A stretch of 64,000 nucleotides of DNA from Chlamydoabsidia padenii. Its lineage: Eukaryota; Mucoromycota; Mucoromycetes; Mucorales; Cunninghamellaceae. The DNA is taken from positions 124,001 to 188,000 of the forward strand of contig JAIWND010000029.1 in the NCBI GenBank assembly GCA_025330725.1, written 5' to 3'. Below, one piece after another: positions 36,119 to 47,864 of this stretch (its first letter is position 1; each line of letters starts with the position of its first letter). A model generated the notes under the pieces. That model was given only the letters and a program-made list of their open reading frames with translations. It ran no database searches and was not told the DNA's origin. The position numbers were made by a program, and so were the translations under genes.

Positions 36119-37628
36119 ATGGGTATTCAAGTTTCAAAAATACGTAAAAAAAAAAGATCTAGTCAACAAGATACAATCTCGCCACAAGTATCATCCACAG
36201 GAAGTTGCTCATCAAAGATCATTGGAGGTCGCTCATATCATAACACTGATTCAACTTATTGGCTTCCTAATGACGATGCTGAAAAAGATCGACTCATAGG
36301 GGTATGTTTGCTTACAAGTAAAATGATCACTTTATTCGCTCACTATTTGTCTATTTATAGCAACACTTTGCCATAAAATCACTCTTCAAAGGGTAAGAAA
36401 AAAAAAACTAGAATGGCACATGGCTCCGAGTACCTCTGATTTGCATTCATTTTCAATATAACGGCAGGAACTTCAATGCAAAGGTTCTAGACTATGTTTC
36501 AATGGATGATAAAACTACCAAAGTCTTGGACTGTGGTTGCGGGCCTGGTAGGTACACGAAGCGAACGATAAGAAAGAGACTTTTCACTGACTGGACGGTC
36601 TTTAAATTTTAAATTGTAAACGACGACCTCCCAATCGTCCAAAAAAGGAACTTGGATCATGGTAAGGAACTACCTACTCTCACTGGTATATGACACTTTT
36701 AAAATGGTATACTAAATTGTATTGTTTTTTCCCCTTCAGGATGTGGCAACAGAATATCCCGACTGTCAATTGACAGGTATAGACTTTTGTGATGTTTTCC
36801 CTGCGGTAAAACAGATGGTTGCATAAAAAGGCACCAGAGGAGATCGAGCTCATTGATTAGCTTTTTTTTTTTTTCAAACTGATTGTTTTTGATTCTATTA
36901 TAGACCATCCGACCTCCCAATGTTCACTTTGAGCTCGCTAATGTGCTCACACGATTACCTTATGAAGACAACACTTTTGACTTTATCAACCTTCGATTTT
37001 TCATCATGGCACTCCGGGTGGAAGAATGGATCATTGTTTTTAGAGAACTTTACCGTGTATTGAGACCTGGGGGTGTGATTGAATCAGTGGAATGTGGCAT
37101 TGATGGCGGGGGTCGAAAGTTTGTGCGGGATTTGAATGTTCCGTTTGTGGCCTTTATGCAAAGTCGTGGTCAGGATCCAAAGATTTCTAAAAGGATACCT
37201 TTGGATTTGAAAGAAGCGGGATTTGAAGTGGTGGAAACTCTCGTCAAGGAGGTTTATCTAGGTAAAAAAATAAAAAAATAAAAAAAAGAGAGAGAGAGAG
37301 GAGAAGAGGAAAAGAAACTGACCACGATTACCCTTAGGACAAAATGATCCAATCAGCCGGGAATTCTTATGGGATGTTGTCAATTCCTTCAAAAGCTTTA
37401 AACCTTTCTTGGCTCCACAATTGAATTTGAAAACGGATGCAGAGTATGATAAATTTTTAAATCGATTGGCAATCGAATGTCAACAAGGTAAAGAGGAAAA
37501 AATCAAACAAAACTAATAACTCATTCCTGACTATCTTACTCTTCACAAACTATCGCTTTTCCTATATGAACGCAGAGCCGCAAACTATATGGGATATAAC
37601 TTCAACCATGGCAAGAAAACCAATGTGA
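36119..37628 (+). CDS. SAM-dependent methyltransferase, array copy 1
   Basis: Eight exons: 36119-36301, 36361-36392, 36468-36547, microexon 36648-36661, 36740-36805, 36904-37261, 37338-37487 and 37576-37628; 311 residues. The amino end MGIQVSKIRKKKRSS fits an N-myristoylation signal next to a basic patch. GRSYHNTDSTYWLPNDDAEK is the conserved family entry. The class I Rossmann core has motif I LDCGCGPG, continued by TWIM in the microexon; the acidic loop GIDFCDVFP; LPYEDNTFDFINLRF; and ELYRVLRPGG. This is the LaeA/UMTA-like group of fungal methyltransferases, with substrates unknown. In this copy TGIDFCDVFP replaces the usual TGVDISDVFP. All splice sites and the frame look intact. Confidence 0.85.
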
Positions 37629-37719
37629 CATGATAGACTATTCTTTTTTAAACCCCTCGTTATTTTAATACAATCTTTAATAAAGTTCAAAGGATAGGTC
37701 ATGCTCGCCTACAAATGTG
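37629..37719. other. Short spacer after methyltransferase copy 1
   Basis: 3' flank with AATAAAG at about 37679; it runs into the repeat element at about 37720. Confidence 0.5.
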
Positions 37720-38215
37720 ATTCACGCATCGACGTTTGAAAGCAAAATGTCAAATCCCGATAGAGTGTCTTCTCTACCTCACGGCGAAAATGCTAGATTC
37801 ACAGAAAGTGCGCACGGAAATTTGGAAGAGCACTACTCGCTCAATTGTTGACGGATGCTAATGATTAAAGTGGCGATGTGGACACTATAGCATATTTACA
37901 ACACAATTCACCGCAAAGACTAAGCTCCAAAATCCTTGTGTCGGTATGCTCAGACCTGCGATGATTTCTACCTGTAATTTTTAAGAAAGAAAAAAAAATT
38001 ACGAAGCGAAACCAGATTTCATTTTCAGATCCCGCCTGTCTCTACTAAGATTTGGAAAGGGCACTACTCGCTCCATTGTCAACAGATGCTAATGATTAAA
38101 ATGGCGATGTAAATACTATGATTTATTTCCAACATACGTTACCGCAAAAGTCAAGTCCAAAGATTCATTTTCAAACGCCAAACATCAAAATTCCGTGCGC
38201 CCATTTTTACCAACT
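37720..38215 (+). repeat. Dispersed repeat dimer (copies 8 and 9)
   Basis: Units at about 37826-37990 and 38054-38165 (the second shortened), with core GCTAATGATTAAAGTGG in the first and GCTAATGATTAAAATGG in the second. The right edge CAAACGCCAAACATC...ATTCCGTGCGCCC is the inverse of the edge seen at 28.58 kb. A CAGATCCCGCCTG block lies between units. The element ends about 50 nt before the first surviving exon of methyltransferase copy 2. Confidence 0.8.
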
Positions 38216-38263
38216 GGGTCACAGGGCTTTCACAAAATAATGCATGCTGCCCGTCTATAAAAG

Positions 38264-39130
38264 GAACATGGACCATAGTAAGTATACCTCCCCCCCCTCA
38301 CCCATACTTATATACTGAGCTATATCCTTTTTTATAATAGGATGTATCAAAGGCCTACCCTAGCTGTCAATTCACGAGAATAGATGTGAGTGAAGTTTTC
38401 CCTATGGTAACACAAAAGAATACACAAAATACTTCAAGTGCTACATTATAATGAAACTGAGCACAAGAAAATGATGACTTTAAAACTTACTATTGTAATA
38501 CATTCTGAAGTTTGTTTTGAGATTGGGAACGTGGTTATAGGTCTTCCTTATGAAGACAACACTTTTGACTTTATCAATCTCCGATTCCTTAACCTGGGAT
38601 TCATTATGGATAAATGGGTGGTAGTTTTCAAAGAACTCTATCGTATATTAAAACATGGGTGTGTGGTTAAATCAAGGGAAAGTTTATTTAATGTACGTGG
38701 CCATGATTTTGTACTGGATGTATCCAATCGGGTTGTGGCATTTATGCAAAATCGTGGTCAGGACCCTTTTATCTCTTTGAAAATCCCTTCTCATTTGAGT
38801 AACGTGGGATTCAAGATAATTTAAAACTGTCAACAAAGAGGTTCAGATTGGGAAAAAAAAATCGACCAATGATTGGATGTAGCAGGGAATACTCCAGTTA
38901 ACCGAGAATTCTGGAAGGATGCTGTCAGTGGTTATAAAAGCCTTAAACCTTTCCTCGCCTTGCATAAAATTTGAGAATGGATGCAGAGTGTGATGAAATC
39001 TTGAAACGGGTGATGATGGAGTTCCAACAAGGTAAGGAATACAGTTTTTGGAAAGAAAAGGCTTACCTAATTCGCAAAACCTTTAACCGCATGGGATATG
39101 GTCTCGACTTTGGCAAGGAAACCTTTGTAA
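38264..39130 (+). pseudogene. SAM-dependent methyltransferase, array copy 2 (decayed)
   Basis: Recognisable remains of exons 4 to 8: microexon 38264-38277, exon 5 at 38341-38406, exon 6 from about 38495, exon 7 from about 38888 and exon 8 to 39130. Exons 1-3, including the start and motif I, are missing, and the dispersed repeat stands directly upstream. The acceptor of exon 6 is lost, exon 6 runs into a stop at 38824, and exon 7 has further stops. The surviving text still shows LPYEDNTFDFINLRF. It cannot make a complete methyltransferase. Confidence 0.85.
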
Positions 39131-39356
39131 CTTGATAAAAACCTTCTTTTTAATAACCTTCTTCTGAATACAACCCAATTAAGTTAAGAAGGGTACTATA
39201 AAAAACCCTCCCAAACTTAATTCATGCGTTTAAAAGTAAAGTTGAAATCCCGACAGGGGCACATTTTTTCTTGCCTATCTGGATGCTAATGTTTTCTATA
39301 ACAAAAAAAGTCTTTTATTTTCTTTGACCTCTTCTTTCACTTTATTTCTCTTTATT

Positions 39357-40785
39357 ATGAGTACTCCTATCTCCAGTGTTCCTGAAAGTAAATCTTCACA
39401 ACAAAAGAAGGTACCAACTATCCTCGATGGCCGCACATATCACAACACTGATTCTAGTTATTGGCTACCTAATGATGATGAAGAGAACGATCGGCTCAGA
39501 GAAGTAATTCTAATAACCGTCAAAAACCTACAAGCATCCATTTTACCAACTTTCCATCTATCTATTTATAGCAACATTTTGCCATCAAATCACTTTTTCA
39601 GGGGTAAGAGAATAGGAAGGGCCAGAAAGACAATGCGCCTTAACTGTCGTTTTTTCTTTCTCTCTTTATGGAACATGACAATAGGAACTTTAATGCCAAG
39701 GTTTTAGACTATGTATCATTAGATAATAAAGCTACCAAGGTATTGGATTGTGGTTGTGGACCTGGTAGGTATAAAAGTGACATAGTAAAGTAACAGGTTG
39801 ATCATTTTTACTGACTGAATCGGACATTCAAAAATACAAATGCATAATCCCGCCCATCCAAAAAAAAAAAAGGAACTTGGATCATGGTAATTACACTCAC
39901 TCACCATTCCATCTTTCTTCTACATTGACATACTAAATGATACATTTCTTTTCATAAAGGATGTTGCAAAGGATTATCCTAACTGCCAATTGACAGGCGT
40001 GGATATAAGTGATGTTTTTCCTAAGGTAATACAAAACAATTTTGAGTGATCAACCCAACTAATGTTTATGGCTCTTATGTAGGGTGACCGACCTTCCAAT
40101 GTTCACTTTGAACTTGGTAATGCGCTTACAGGATTACGTTTTGAAGACAACACTTTTGACTTTATCAACCTTCGATTTCTTATCATGGCACTCCGAGCGG
40201 ATGAATGGGTTATTGTTTTTAAAGAACTCTACCGTATACTGAAACCTGGAGGTGTGATTGAATCTGTCGAATGTGGCATTGATGGCGGGGGTCGAAAGTT
40301 TGTGCGGGATTTGAATGTTCCGTTTGTGGCCTTTATGCAAAGTCGTGGCCAGGATCCTAAGATTTCTTTGAAGATTCCTTCCCATTTTAAAGAAGTGGGA
40401 TTTGAAGTGGTTGAAACTCTTGTCAAAAAGGCTCATCTTGGTAATACAAGAAAGAAAGAAAAAGAAAGAAAAATGGGTAAAGAACTGCTGAATGGTAGTA
40501 ACTAACTATATATATTTAGGAGAAACCGATCCAATCAGTCGGGCATTCTTGAAGGATGTCGTCAATTCCTTTAAAAGCTTCAAACCTTTTCTGGCCCCAC
40601 AAATGAATTTGAAAACGGATGCAGAGTATAATGAGTTCTTGAATCGTTTGGCGATCGAATGTCAACAAGGTAAAAAAAAAAAAAAAAAAAAAAAAAAGCA
40701 GTAAGTCAGTCCTAACTACTCTGAATATATAGAGCCGCAAACCGTATGGGATATGACTTCAACCATGGCAAGAAAACCAATGTAA
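39357..40785 (+). CDS. SAM-dependent methyltransferase, array copy 3
   Basis: Eight exons: 39357-39503, 39572-39603, 39685-39764, microexon 39873-39886, 39960-40025, 40083-40440, 40520-40669 and 40733-40785; 299 residues. The amino end is short and starts MSTPISSVPESK, without the MG of copies 1, 4, 5 and 6. The core is intact: DCGCGPG plus TWIM, TGVDISDVFP, FEDNTFDFINLRF, ELYRILKPGG. Exon 6 is close to copy 1 (both have ESVECGIDGGGRKFVRDLN), so copies 1 and 3 are near relatives. The start was chosen by alignment with copy 7. A GTTGAAATCCCGACAGG element lies about 115 nt upstream and recurs in front of copy 7. The last intron contains an A23 run. Confidence 0.85.
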
Positions 40786-41579
40786 CATAATAGATTATTG
40801 TTTTAGAGACTCCTTTTCCAACCCCACGCAAATAGTTACATACTACATATACTCCATTTATCGCTTGTTCAAGTTAATTACATGTAATCCAATTCGTTTT
40901 TATTGATACACCGACAAACAATCATTTAAAGATTATGTCTAAACTAAAATAAAAACATACTACGTCTAAACTACAATAAAGCTATACTATATTCCCCCTG
41001 GTCCATGTAATAAAGGTTGTGTCTTGTTGTTGGTGATTAACAAGTCGATATCAGTCAAGAGGTTATATGTGTGCCTAGTGTTGATCCAAATGACAAAAAA
41101 AATTACTGTGTTGGCTGATGTGATAATACAACGAGTTGAGTGGCGACAAAGTGGTGGCAAGATGTATTACGAATCCTCCATCAAATATAATGATAGATGT
41201 GTTGACTGGTGGAGTTAATTATTCCAAGTTGATATTGATTACTTTCCAAGAGATGAGAGTTGTAGAGTGTAAAAGCGTGTTGTTAAACCAAGAGATGAGA
41301 GCTGTAGAGTGTAAAAGCATGTTGTTAAAAGCAGAGTTCAAGATGGATCGGGGGAGAAAAAAAAAAGTAGTTGGAGAAAGAGGAAAGAGGAAGATGCAAA
41401 AAAAACAAGCTGTTAGTGCGGGATTTAAAAAATCAAAAAGGCGGTAATTGTATTGTATTCCGATCTGTCAGAAGCATGAATCGTGTTCATGAGTTTATGT
41501 AGAGAATGATGAATACGTTTTCAAATAAAACATGACATAATGATAATTACAGTATACAAAGAAAGTTTACTACAGAACA
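40786..41579. other. Convergent spacer between copies 3 and 4, with inverted repeat arm
   Basis: About 40930-41340 matches, in inverted orientation, sequence at about 43565-43870. A 42-nt direct duplication lies at 41246-41329 (CCAAGAGATGAGAG...TTGTTAAA twice). GTGCGGGATTTAAAAAATC is at about 41417. No gene supported. Confidence 0.6.
40930..41340 (+). repeat. Inverted repeat, left arm, flanking methyltransferase copy 4
   Basis: Shared anchors include GTCTAAACTACAATAAAG, AAGTCGATATCAGTCAAGAG, GCCTAGTGTTGATCCAAATG and GATAGATGTGTTGACTGGTG. All appear in reverse complement at 43.57-43.87 kb. The left arm has extra sequence and an internal 42-nt duplication. Confidence 0.75.
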
Positions 41580-42968
41580 CTACAAAGGCTTTCTTGCCAA
41601 AGTTAACGTCATATCCCACATGCTTGGAGGCTCCGATTGGCACTCGATCGCCAAACGTTTCAAGAATTCATCATATTCTGCATCCGTTTTCAAATCCAGC
41701 TGGGCGGCCATGAAAGGTTTGAGGCTTTTATATAGAGTGATCATATCCCATAAGAATTCCCGACTGACCGAATCGCTTTGACCTATATATGATGGTGAGT
41801 TATACATTGCAACTGATAGGGGAGAAGAGTTGCTTACCAAGATTGATATCTTTGACAGTTCTATCGACCACTTCAAACCCGGATTCTTTCAGGTAAGAAG
41901 TAATGTTCGAGTTTACAAAAGGATCTTGACAACGACTTTGCATAAACGCTACCACCCGTTTGGACAGATCGTCAGTAAACTTTCGACCGCGCGATAATTG
42001 GCCGCATTCGACAGATTGAATCAATCCTCCTGGTTTGAGGATACGGTAAAGCTCTTTCAAAGCGATGGGCCATTCGTTCACCCGGAGTGCTGCAATAAAG
42101 AGTCGAACGTGGATAAAGTCAAAGGTGTTATCTTCATAAGGTAGTCGATCAAGTACATTGCCTACATCAAAATGAACATTAGAAGGTCGAACGCTCTACA
42201 AGAATTACAAAAATCAGTTTGATCAATGCCATGTGCATCGAGTATTTTGTGTAACCATTCGTATTACCGTAGGGAAAGTATCACTCAAATCTACACCTGT
42301 CAATTGACAGTGGGGATATTCCGTTGCTACATCCTATATATATAAAGGCACGAGTAAGTATGTCATTATAGAAGAAGGCCGAGGGATGCGAAGAGAAAAC
42401 GTTAACTTACCATGATCCAAGTTCCTTTTTTGGATGGTCGGGATGTGAAATGTTAAAAAGAGTTAAAAGGCCACTTTCTGTCAACCACGTATGTGTATTT
42501 GGCACTTACCAGGACCACAGCCACAATCCAAAACCCTGGTAGCTTTATCATCCATTGACACATTATCCAAAACCTTGGCACTGATGTTCCTATTGTCATA
42601 GACCAAAGAAAAAAAAAAGAGAACCAAAGATGGTCAAAGCCAAGCGCTATGTTGATTTTCTAGCCTTACCCCTGAAAAAGTGATTTTATGGCAAAATGTT
42701 GCTATAAATAGAGAAGTGAAAAGTTAGCAAGAGTAATCGTCTGTAAAATCTGACGACAAGTGTTTACCCCAACGAGTCGATCGTTTTCAGCATCATCATT
42801 AGGTAGCCAGTAGACAGAATCGGTATTGTGATATGAGCGACCAGCAATGATTGTGGGTGTTGATTTCTCTTGTGAAGACATGCCTTCTGTGGATGATACT
42901 TGCGACGAAGGTACAAGTTGTTGACTTGATCGTTTTCTGTTACGAATATTAGAAAGTGAAGTGCCCAT
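41580..42968 (-). CDS. SAM-dependent methyltransferase, array copy 4 (inverted)
   Basis: Minus strand, seven exons (high to low): 42768-42968, 42670-42701, 42510-42589, microexon 42411-42424, 42268-42333, 41838-42195 and 41580-41782; 317 residues. The amino end MGTSLSNIRNRKRSSQQ keeps a G2/S6 N-myristoylation pattern with a basic patch. The core shows DCGCGPG plus TWIM, TGVDLSDTFP, LPYEDNTFDFIHVRL and ELYRILKPGG. It is the only copy on the minus strand and lies between inverted repeat arms. It lacks the last intron of copies 1, 3 and 5: exon 7 runs straight through IECQSEPPSMWDM to the stop. Residues in exon 6 (VECGQLSRGRKF, SRCQDPFVNSNITSYL) make it the most diverged intact copy. Confidence 0.85.
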
Positions 42969-43564
42969 GAGAAAGAAACAAAAGTGTGTTTTATAGGTGA
43001 TCTGAAAGTAAACGAAAAAGACCGAAATTTTTTTTTTCTTATTAGGCTTCAAGTCTCGTTTCACGAGGGTCGAGATGGGACACACAGGATTAAGTGATTA
43101 GATTTTTCAAAGTTGGGATTACAAAAAGCCGCCGAAAAAGTCAAAAAACACCCAAGAGAGTCAATTTTTTTCTGCCCCTGAATTTGATCGACCAGACTTT
43201 TTCTATTTACTTCCCCTCACGGACATACATTATCATCTTTTCACATCTTTTTAACGTAAAAAAAACATTTGAGATATATTCAAAGTAGTATCTGACTCTT
43301 TATATATTACCTAAACAATTACCAAATGAAGATTTTTCATTACTACGGGATTTCAAAATAAGCTTTTGTACGCAGAAAATAGGCCTTACTAGTTTCATGA
43401 TTTAAATCCCGCCAGTGTTGCATAAGTATATCTCGGAAAAAGTTCAACCGAAAGTTGATGGAGAATGAACGACCCACCTCCGGATTTGTAAACCCCGCCT
43501 TCGATTTTTTCTGCTTCCGTCTTACTTTTTCTTCTCTTCACTTCCATTCCATCTTTCTCTCTAC

Positions 43565-43870
43565 TTTCAACGACATGTTTTTACACTCTACAATTCTCAT
43601 CTCTTGGTAAGTAATCAATAGCAACTCGGGATAATTAACTACACCAGTCAACACATCTATCGTTATATTTGGTCACCATTTTGTTGCCACTCAATTTGTA
43701 TTATCGTTGTCATTTGGATCAACACTAGGCACTCGTATAATCTCTTGACTGATATCGACTTTTTAATCACCAATACTAAGACATAATCATTATTAAACCC
43801 ATCAAAGGGGACTATTGTATAACTTTATTGTAGTTTAGACCCAGTGATGTAATGTATCGAAAAATACCCA
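43565..43870 (-). repeat. Inverted repeat, right arm, flanking methyltransferase copy 4
   Basis: Reverse complement of about 40930-41340 with moderate divergence: CTCTTGACTGATATCGACTT, CATTTGGATCAACACTAGGC and CACCAGTCAACACATCTATC are shared. Confidence 0.75.
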
Positions 43871-44593
43871 TAGACTTGACCCTCGTACCTAATTTAATAG
43901 GCACAAGACTTATCCTCAAAGTAGTCAGATTCTTTTTGGCCACAAATGTATTTGATACAAGGTAAACAACAAAAAAGGCCATCTACTTTTTTACTGATAA
44001 TACTATTCTCCCTTCGAATCCCCTTCTTCTTATTGACTCCGATTCTTCTCTCATCAATACACATCATGCGTAGATCACCTTTACTAAAATGGATCCTTTT
44101 TATAAAACGAGCTCTTCTACGCAAAGACAACCAACAACACTTCGAATAACTTCTATGTAACAACAAAGTCAAGTAGATTGGGGGTGGATGGCGCTCTTAC
44201 ACTCTTCCCATCCGTCTCTCTGGTTGGGTCTAGTGTAGAATCATATGGTAGAATAGCTTTAGCCTTGATAAATAACGTCTATGAAACACTTTGTTCTGGA
44301 TTTAGTATAGAATAATATAGTAGAATAACTGAACATTAATAAAAAACGTCTTTTTAACATATTTTATTTCATTATACGAGGATCCTTCGGTTGACGGTAT
44401 CTGTATATTGAAAATAGTGATACTGAACATTATCGTAACCTGTCCCTCTCTTAAAACACTGTATCTTACACTATTCATTCATCAAACATTTTATTATTTA
44501 CTGTATCTTGGTTATATACACAATGAGGATCTTTTCCAGATTGGAAATCATGATTCATGCAAACATCAAGCTGGATTTGAATATCAAAATGGC

Positions 44594-44597
<4 letters not shown>

Positions 44598-44653
<56 letters not shown>
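44598..44653. repeat. T56 homopolymer
   Basis: Uninterrupted run of 56 T, the longest homopolymer in the window. The length may be inexact if the assembly is from noisy reads. Confidence 0.85.
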
Positions 44654-44654
<1 letters not shown>

Positions 44655-45424
44655 AAAAACTAGACATGTATAAGATAAAAAAGAAGGATTATTTTTATTG
44701 TCATCTTTTTTCAAACAAGTAAAAGACTAATCTGGATTACTACAACCAATCAAGGTGGTTTCTTGACTGGCTATTAACAAGTATACGGGCTGCTTGTTTC
44801 AAACGAAGGATCAAGGCAAGTCTACATACTTTATTTGATGAGAATGATAAAATACAGACAAAGTCCAAAGTAATTATATTGAGGTTGACGTATACTTTAT
44901 TAGATTGTATGAAAAAGGGGGAGAGGAGTCTAATATCTAGGGGAAGACCAAATTTACTATACCATGTTAAAACCAGGCTATTCCCAGATCAGAGCGGTTA
45001 TCAGAAGACAAGAGATCCATCAAGTCCGAATGCTGACACAATGTTTTGTGTTCATCCAATTCATCCTGTTTCCGTTGTTGTAGTATTGTGATAAATAGTC
45101 GAGTGATTGACAGATTAAATCAGATGCACATGGTTGTAGTATGCACCACAGATTACAGCCACTATTTATAGACACCAAATACACAAGATAGCACGCCATG
45201 ACAATATGATTAATTGAGGGAATACTACCATTAATATTGCAAGTAAGCAAAGTCCCATTCTGTATATTACCCCATCCAAGGCAACTATTGTTCAGAGAGT
45301 ATCACATCCTTTTCCTCCAAGTGAGTATAGCGAGTAGTTTTCATGTCAAGTGTAAGTTTCGTTGCCTTGTTGTTGATAAGCGACTGAATCATGTTCCGGG
45401 CAGCAAAATAGTGCATCTTCGCCT

Positions 45425-45973
45425 AATCGTAACCTATATACAAAAAAAAAAGAAGATTAAAAAGAGTATCCTGTATTACTACAAATGTTCCAACTTACCA
45501 TAACACCCATTTCACGGTTTCCAGTCCATACATTAGCCAACATTAGCTTCAATCAAGTAGGTTTTCCCCTTGTCCAAAAATTAAGAGGTGAATATTACCA
45601 AACCGGTCAAGCAGTGATTAGTACAAGTCCAGTTAAATGTTCCAGTAGCCAAAAGATGAAGCTGAGCTTTTGCTATCTTGACATCTTCGCTAATTGTTTG
45701 GTGATGATTCGACGACGCTATGAAAGGCCCAGCACCAGCACCCACTTTTCGTTTGTTGTTGGTAGACCCATGAATAAATACAAAACCAATAAAAGGAGAT
45801 CCGCACTCGTGAAGTGGTAATAGCTGCCATCAGAAATCCAGTTCTTGTTGGAATAAAAAGGTCATCTTTTCATCAGATTAGCAAAGGACAATCTTCTCCA
45901 CATTAGAATATTGAAGATCATCGTCATCAACACCAAACATGTCAGAAGGTTTATTCTTGGTCTTGCAGGAGGA
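45425..45973 (-). pseudogene. Duplicated gene remnant upstream of methyltransferase copy 5
   Basis: About 550 nt nearly identical to 49650-50185. On the minus strand it begins with a small acidic opening (MFGVDDDDLQYSNVEKIV) and continues in broken frames that still read like protein (VGAGAGPFIAPSNHH, then ANVWTGNREMGVM before a GTAAGTT donor). Stops and frame changes interrupt it, so I call it a remnant. The family is not recognised. The copy at 45.4 kb has 15 extra nt (around 45644-45660) relative to the copy at 49.8 kb. Confidence 0.5.
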
Positions 45974-46276
45974 TATGGGAGAGAAGTAGCAATGGATGAA
46001 AAAAAAAAACGGAGGGAGAAAAAAAAAGGGCGGGGTAAAAATTTACCACCAAATAGCGGCGTTTGAATATGGCTTCAATACTTCATGCGATTTGTTCTCC
46101 TCGACTCACGATTGTGATACAATCCCAGTATGTGGTTTATACTTTGCGAATAATGTTCGAACTTTGTATACATTAGTTTCTGATTTGCCTCGAGTTTTCT
46201 TTCCCCTTCTTTTTTTCACCCTCTCTCTTTCTAATCATATATCATAAACACTATCATTTCTAATTCGTATCTTTCA

Positions 46277-47712
46277 ATGGGTGGTTCAGCTTCAATAATA
46301 GGTAAAAAGAAAAGATCAAGTCAGCGAGAAGCGATCTCGCCACAAGTATCATCCACAGGAGGCATATCTTCACAAGAGAAATCATCATCAACCATCATAG
46401 ACGGTCGCTCATACCACAATGCTGATTCTGCCTATTGGCTACCAAACGACGATGCTGAAAAGGATCGTCTCGTAGGGGTAATATCAATCACCCTCAAGTT
46501 CTTCGGATGATTGTTTTTTAACTTGATATTTGCGAATATAGCAACACTTTGCCATGAAATCACTTTTTGAGGGGTAAGAAAAAAGAAATTTCAAAGGGCG
46601 CTTCAGGCCAACCTTACTTTATCTTTTTCTCTTTGGTATATGACGGCAGAAACTTCAATGCCAAGGTGCTGGATTATGTTTCAATGGATGACAAAGCTAC
46701 TAAAGTATTGGATTGTGGTTGTGGACCTGGTAGGTATCTAAGACATACAATAAAAGAAAACCTTTTACTAACTCTGGCGGGTTTTCAATATTTAATATTC
46801 AAATCCGGCTTTTCAAAAAAGGAACTTGGATCATGGTAAGAAATCCTCTCTCCAGGTATTCTTTACTTCTGGCATACTAACTTGTAATTTTCTTCCATGT
46901 AGGATGTAGCTACGGATTACCCTAACTGTCAATTGGCAGGTATAGATATAAGTGATGTTTTTCCTTCGGTAATACAAATGATTACACAAATTGCTCGAGC
47001 CGTTATCTTGAAAGCTAACTATTCTGATTCCAATATAGAGCATCCGACCACTTAATGTTCATTTCGAAATTGCTAACGTGGTTACGGGATTACCTTATGA
47101 AGACAATACCTTTGACTTTATCAACATTCGATTTTTCATCATGGCCCTTCGAGTGGAAGAATGGCCCATCGCTTTCAAAGAGCTCTACCGTTTATTGAAA
47201 CCTGGAGGTGTGATCCAATCTTTCGAGTGTGGTATATTGTGCCGTGGCCGAAAATTCCCTACAGATGCGAATGCTCTGGTTATGGCATTTATGGAAACTC
47301 GTGGTCTGGACCCCCATATTCCTCAGAAGATTTCCTCTCTTTTATGTGATGCGGGTTTTGAAATGATTGAGAATCTCGTCAAGGATGTTTACCTCGGTAA
47401 AAAGAAAAAGAAGAAAGAAAGACCACATTATTAACAGATAATCCTGTGTAGGTCAAAGTGATTCGATCAGTCGAGAATTCTTATGGGATGTGGTCAATGG
47501 ATATAGAAGCTTCAAACCTTATATGGCCCCTCATTTTAACATAAAAACGGATTCAGAGTATGATGAGTTTTTGAAAAGATTGGCAATCGAATGCCAGCAA
47601 GGTAAACGAAAAAATCAAACAAACGTACAACTTAATTCTAACTATTCTTACTCTTGTAGAACCACAAACTGTATGGCCTATGACATCAAACTTGGCCAGA
47701 AAGCCATTGTAG
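46277..47712 (+). CDS. SAM-dependent methyltransferase, array copy 5
   Basis: Eight exons: 46277-46477, 46542-46573, 46650-46729, microexon 46822-46835, 46903-46968, 47039-47396, 47452-47601 and 47660-47712; 317 residues. The amino end MGGSASIIGKKKRSSQRE has G2/S6 and a basic patch. The core shows DCGCGPG plus TWIM, AGIDISDVFP, LPYEDNTFDFINIRF, ELYRLLKPGG. It keeps the final intron after CQQ. Two GCGGGGTAAAAATT/GCGGCGTTTGAAT elements lie at about 46030-46060 in the promoter, and a duplicated gene remnant lies just upstream, exactly as in front of copy 6, so copies 5 and 6 probably arose as a larger segmental duplication. Confidence 0.85.
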
Positions 47713-47864
47713 TTTTGTTATTTCCCCATTCTCAAAGTTCATTTCAATACGATATCATTAAAGCCATATTTCATGCGTCTGACTGATCTTGAATAAATTC
47801 ACCCCCGATGTGCCCACTTTCTTCCTTGCACTTTTTTTTTTTTTTTTTTTTTTTTTTGCAAAAG

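Larger units (their letters stand above)
42969..46276. other. Long spacer between copies 4 and 5
   Basis: Holds the right inverted repeat arm, a two-copy repeat of about 74 nt at about 44215-44360 (TAGTGTAGAATCATATGGTA and a diverged second copy), a T56 run at 44598-44653, and the first copy of a duplicated gene remnant (45425-45973). A minus-strand frame at 43894-44172 has basic text with one faint transposase-like phrase but no domain. TTTAAATCCCGCC is at about 43401. No intact gene. Confidence 0.5.

Noticed and set aside
39324..39356. Upstream extension of methyltransferase copy 3 (MTSSFTLFLFI)
   Set aside because: It begins at a non-ATG codon and lies in the pyrimidine-rich promoter; the ATG at 39357 matches the family.
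43894..44172. Minus-strand 92-codon frame with a phrase (MCIDERRIGVNKKKGI) faintly like a DDE transposase
   Set aside because: Only one short phrase resembles a transposase; no catalytic triad, terminal repeats or companion domain can be seen, so I do not call a transposon.
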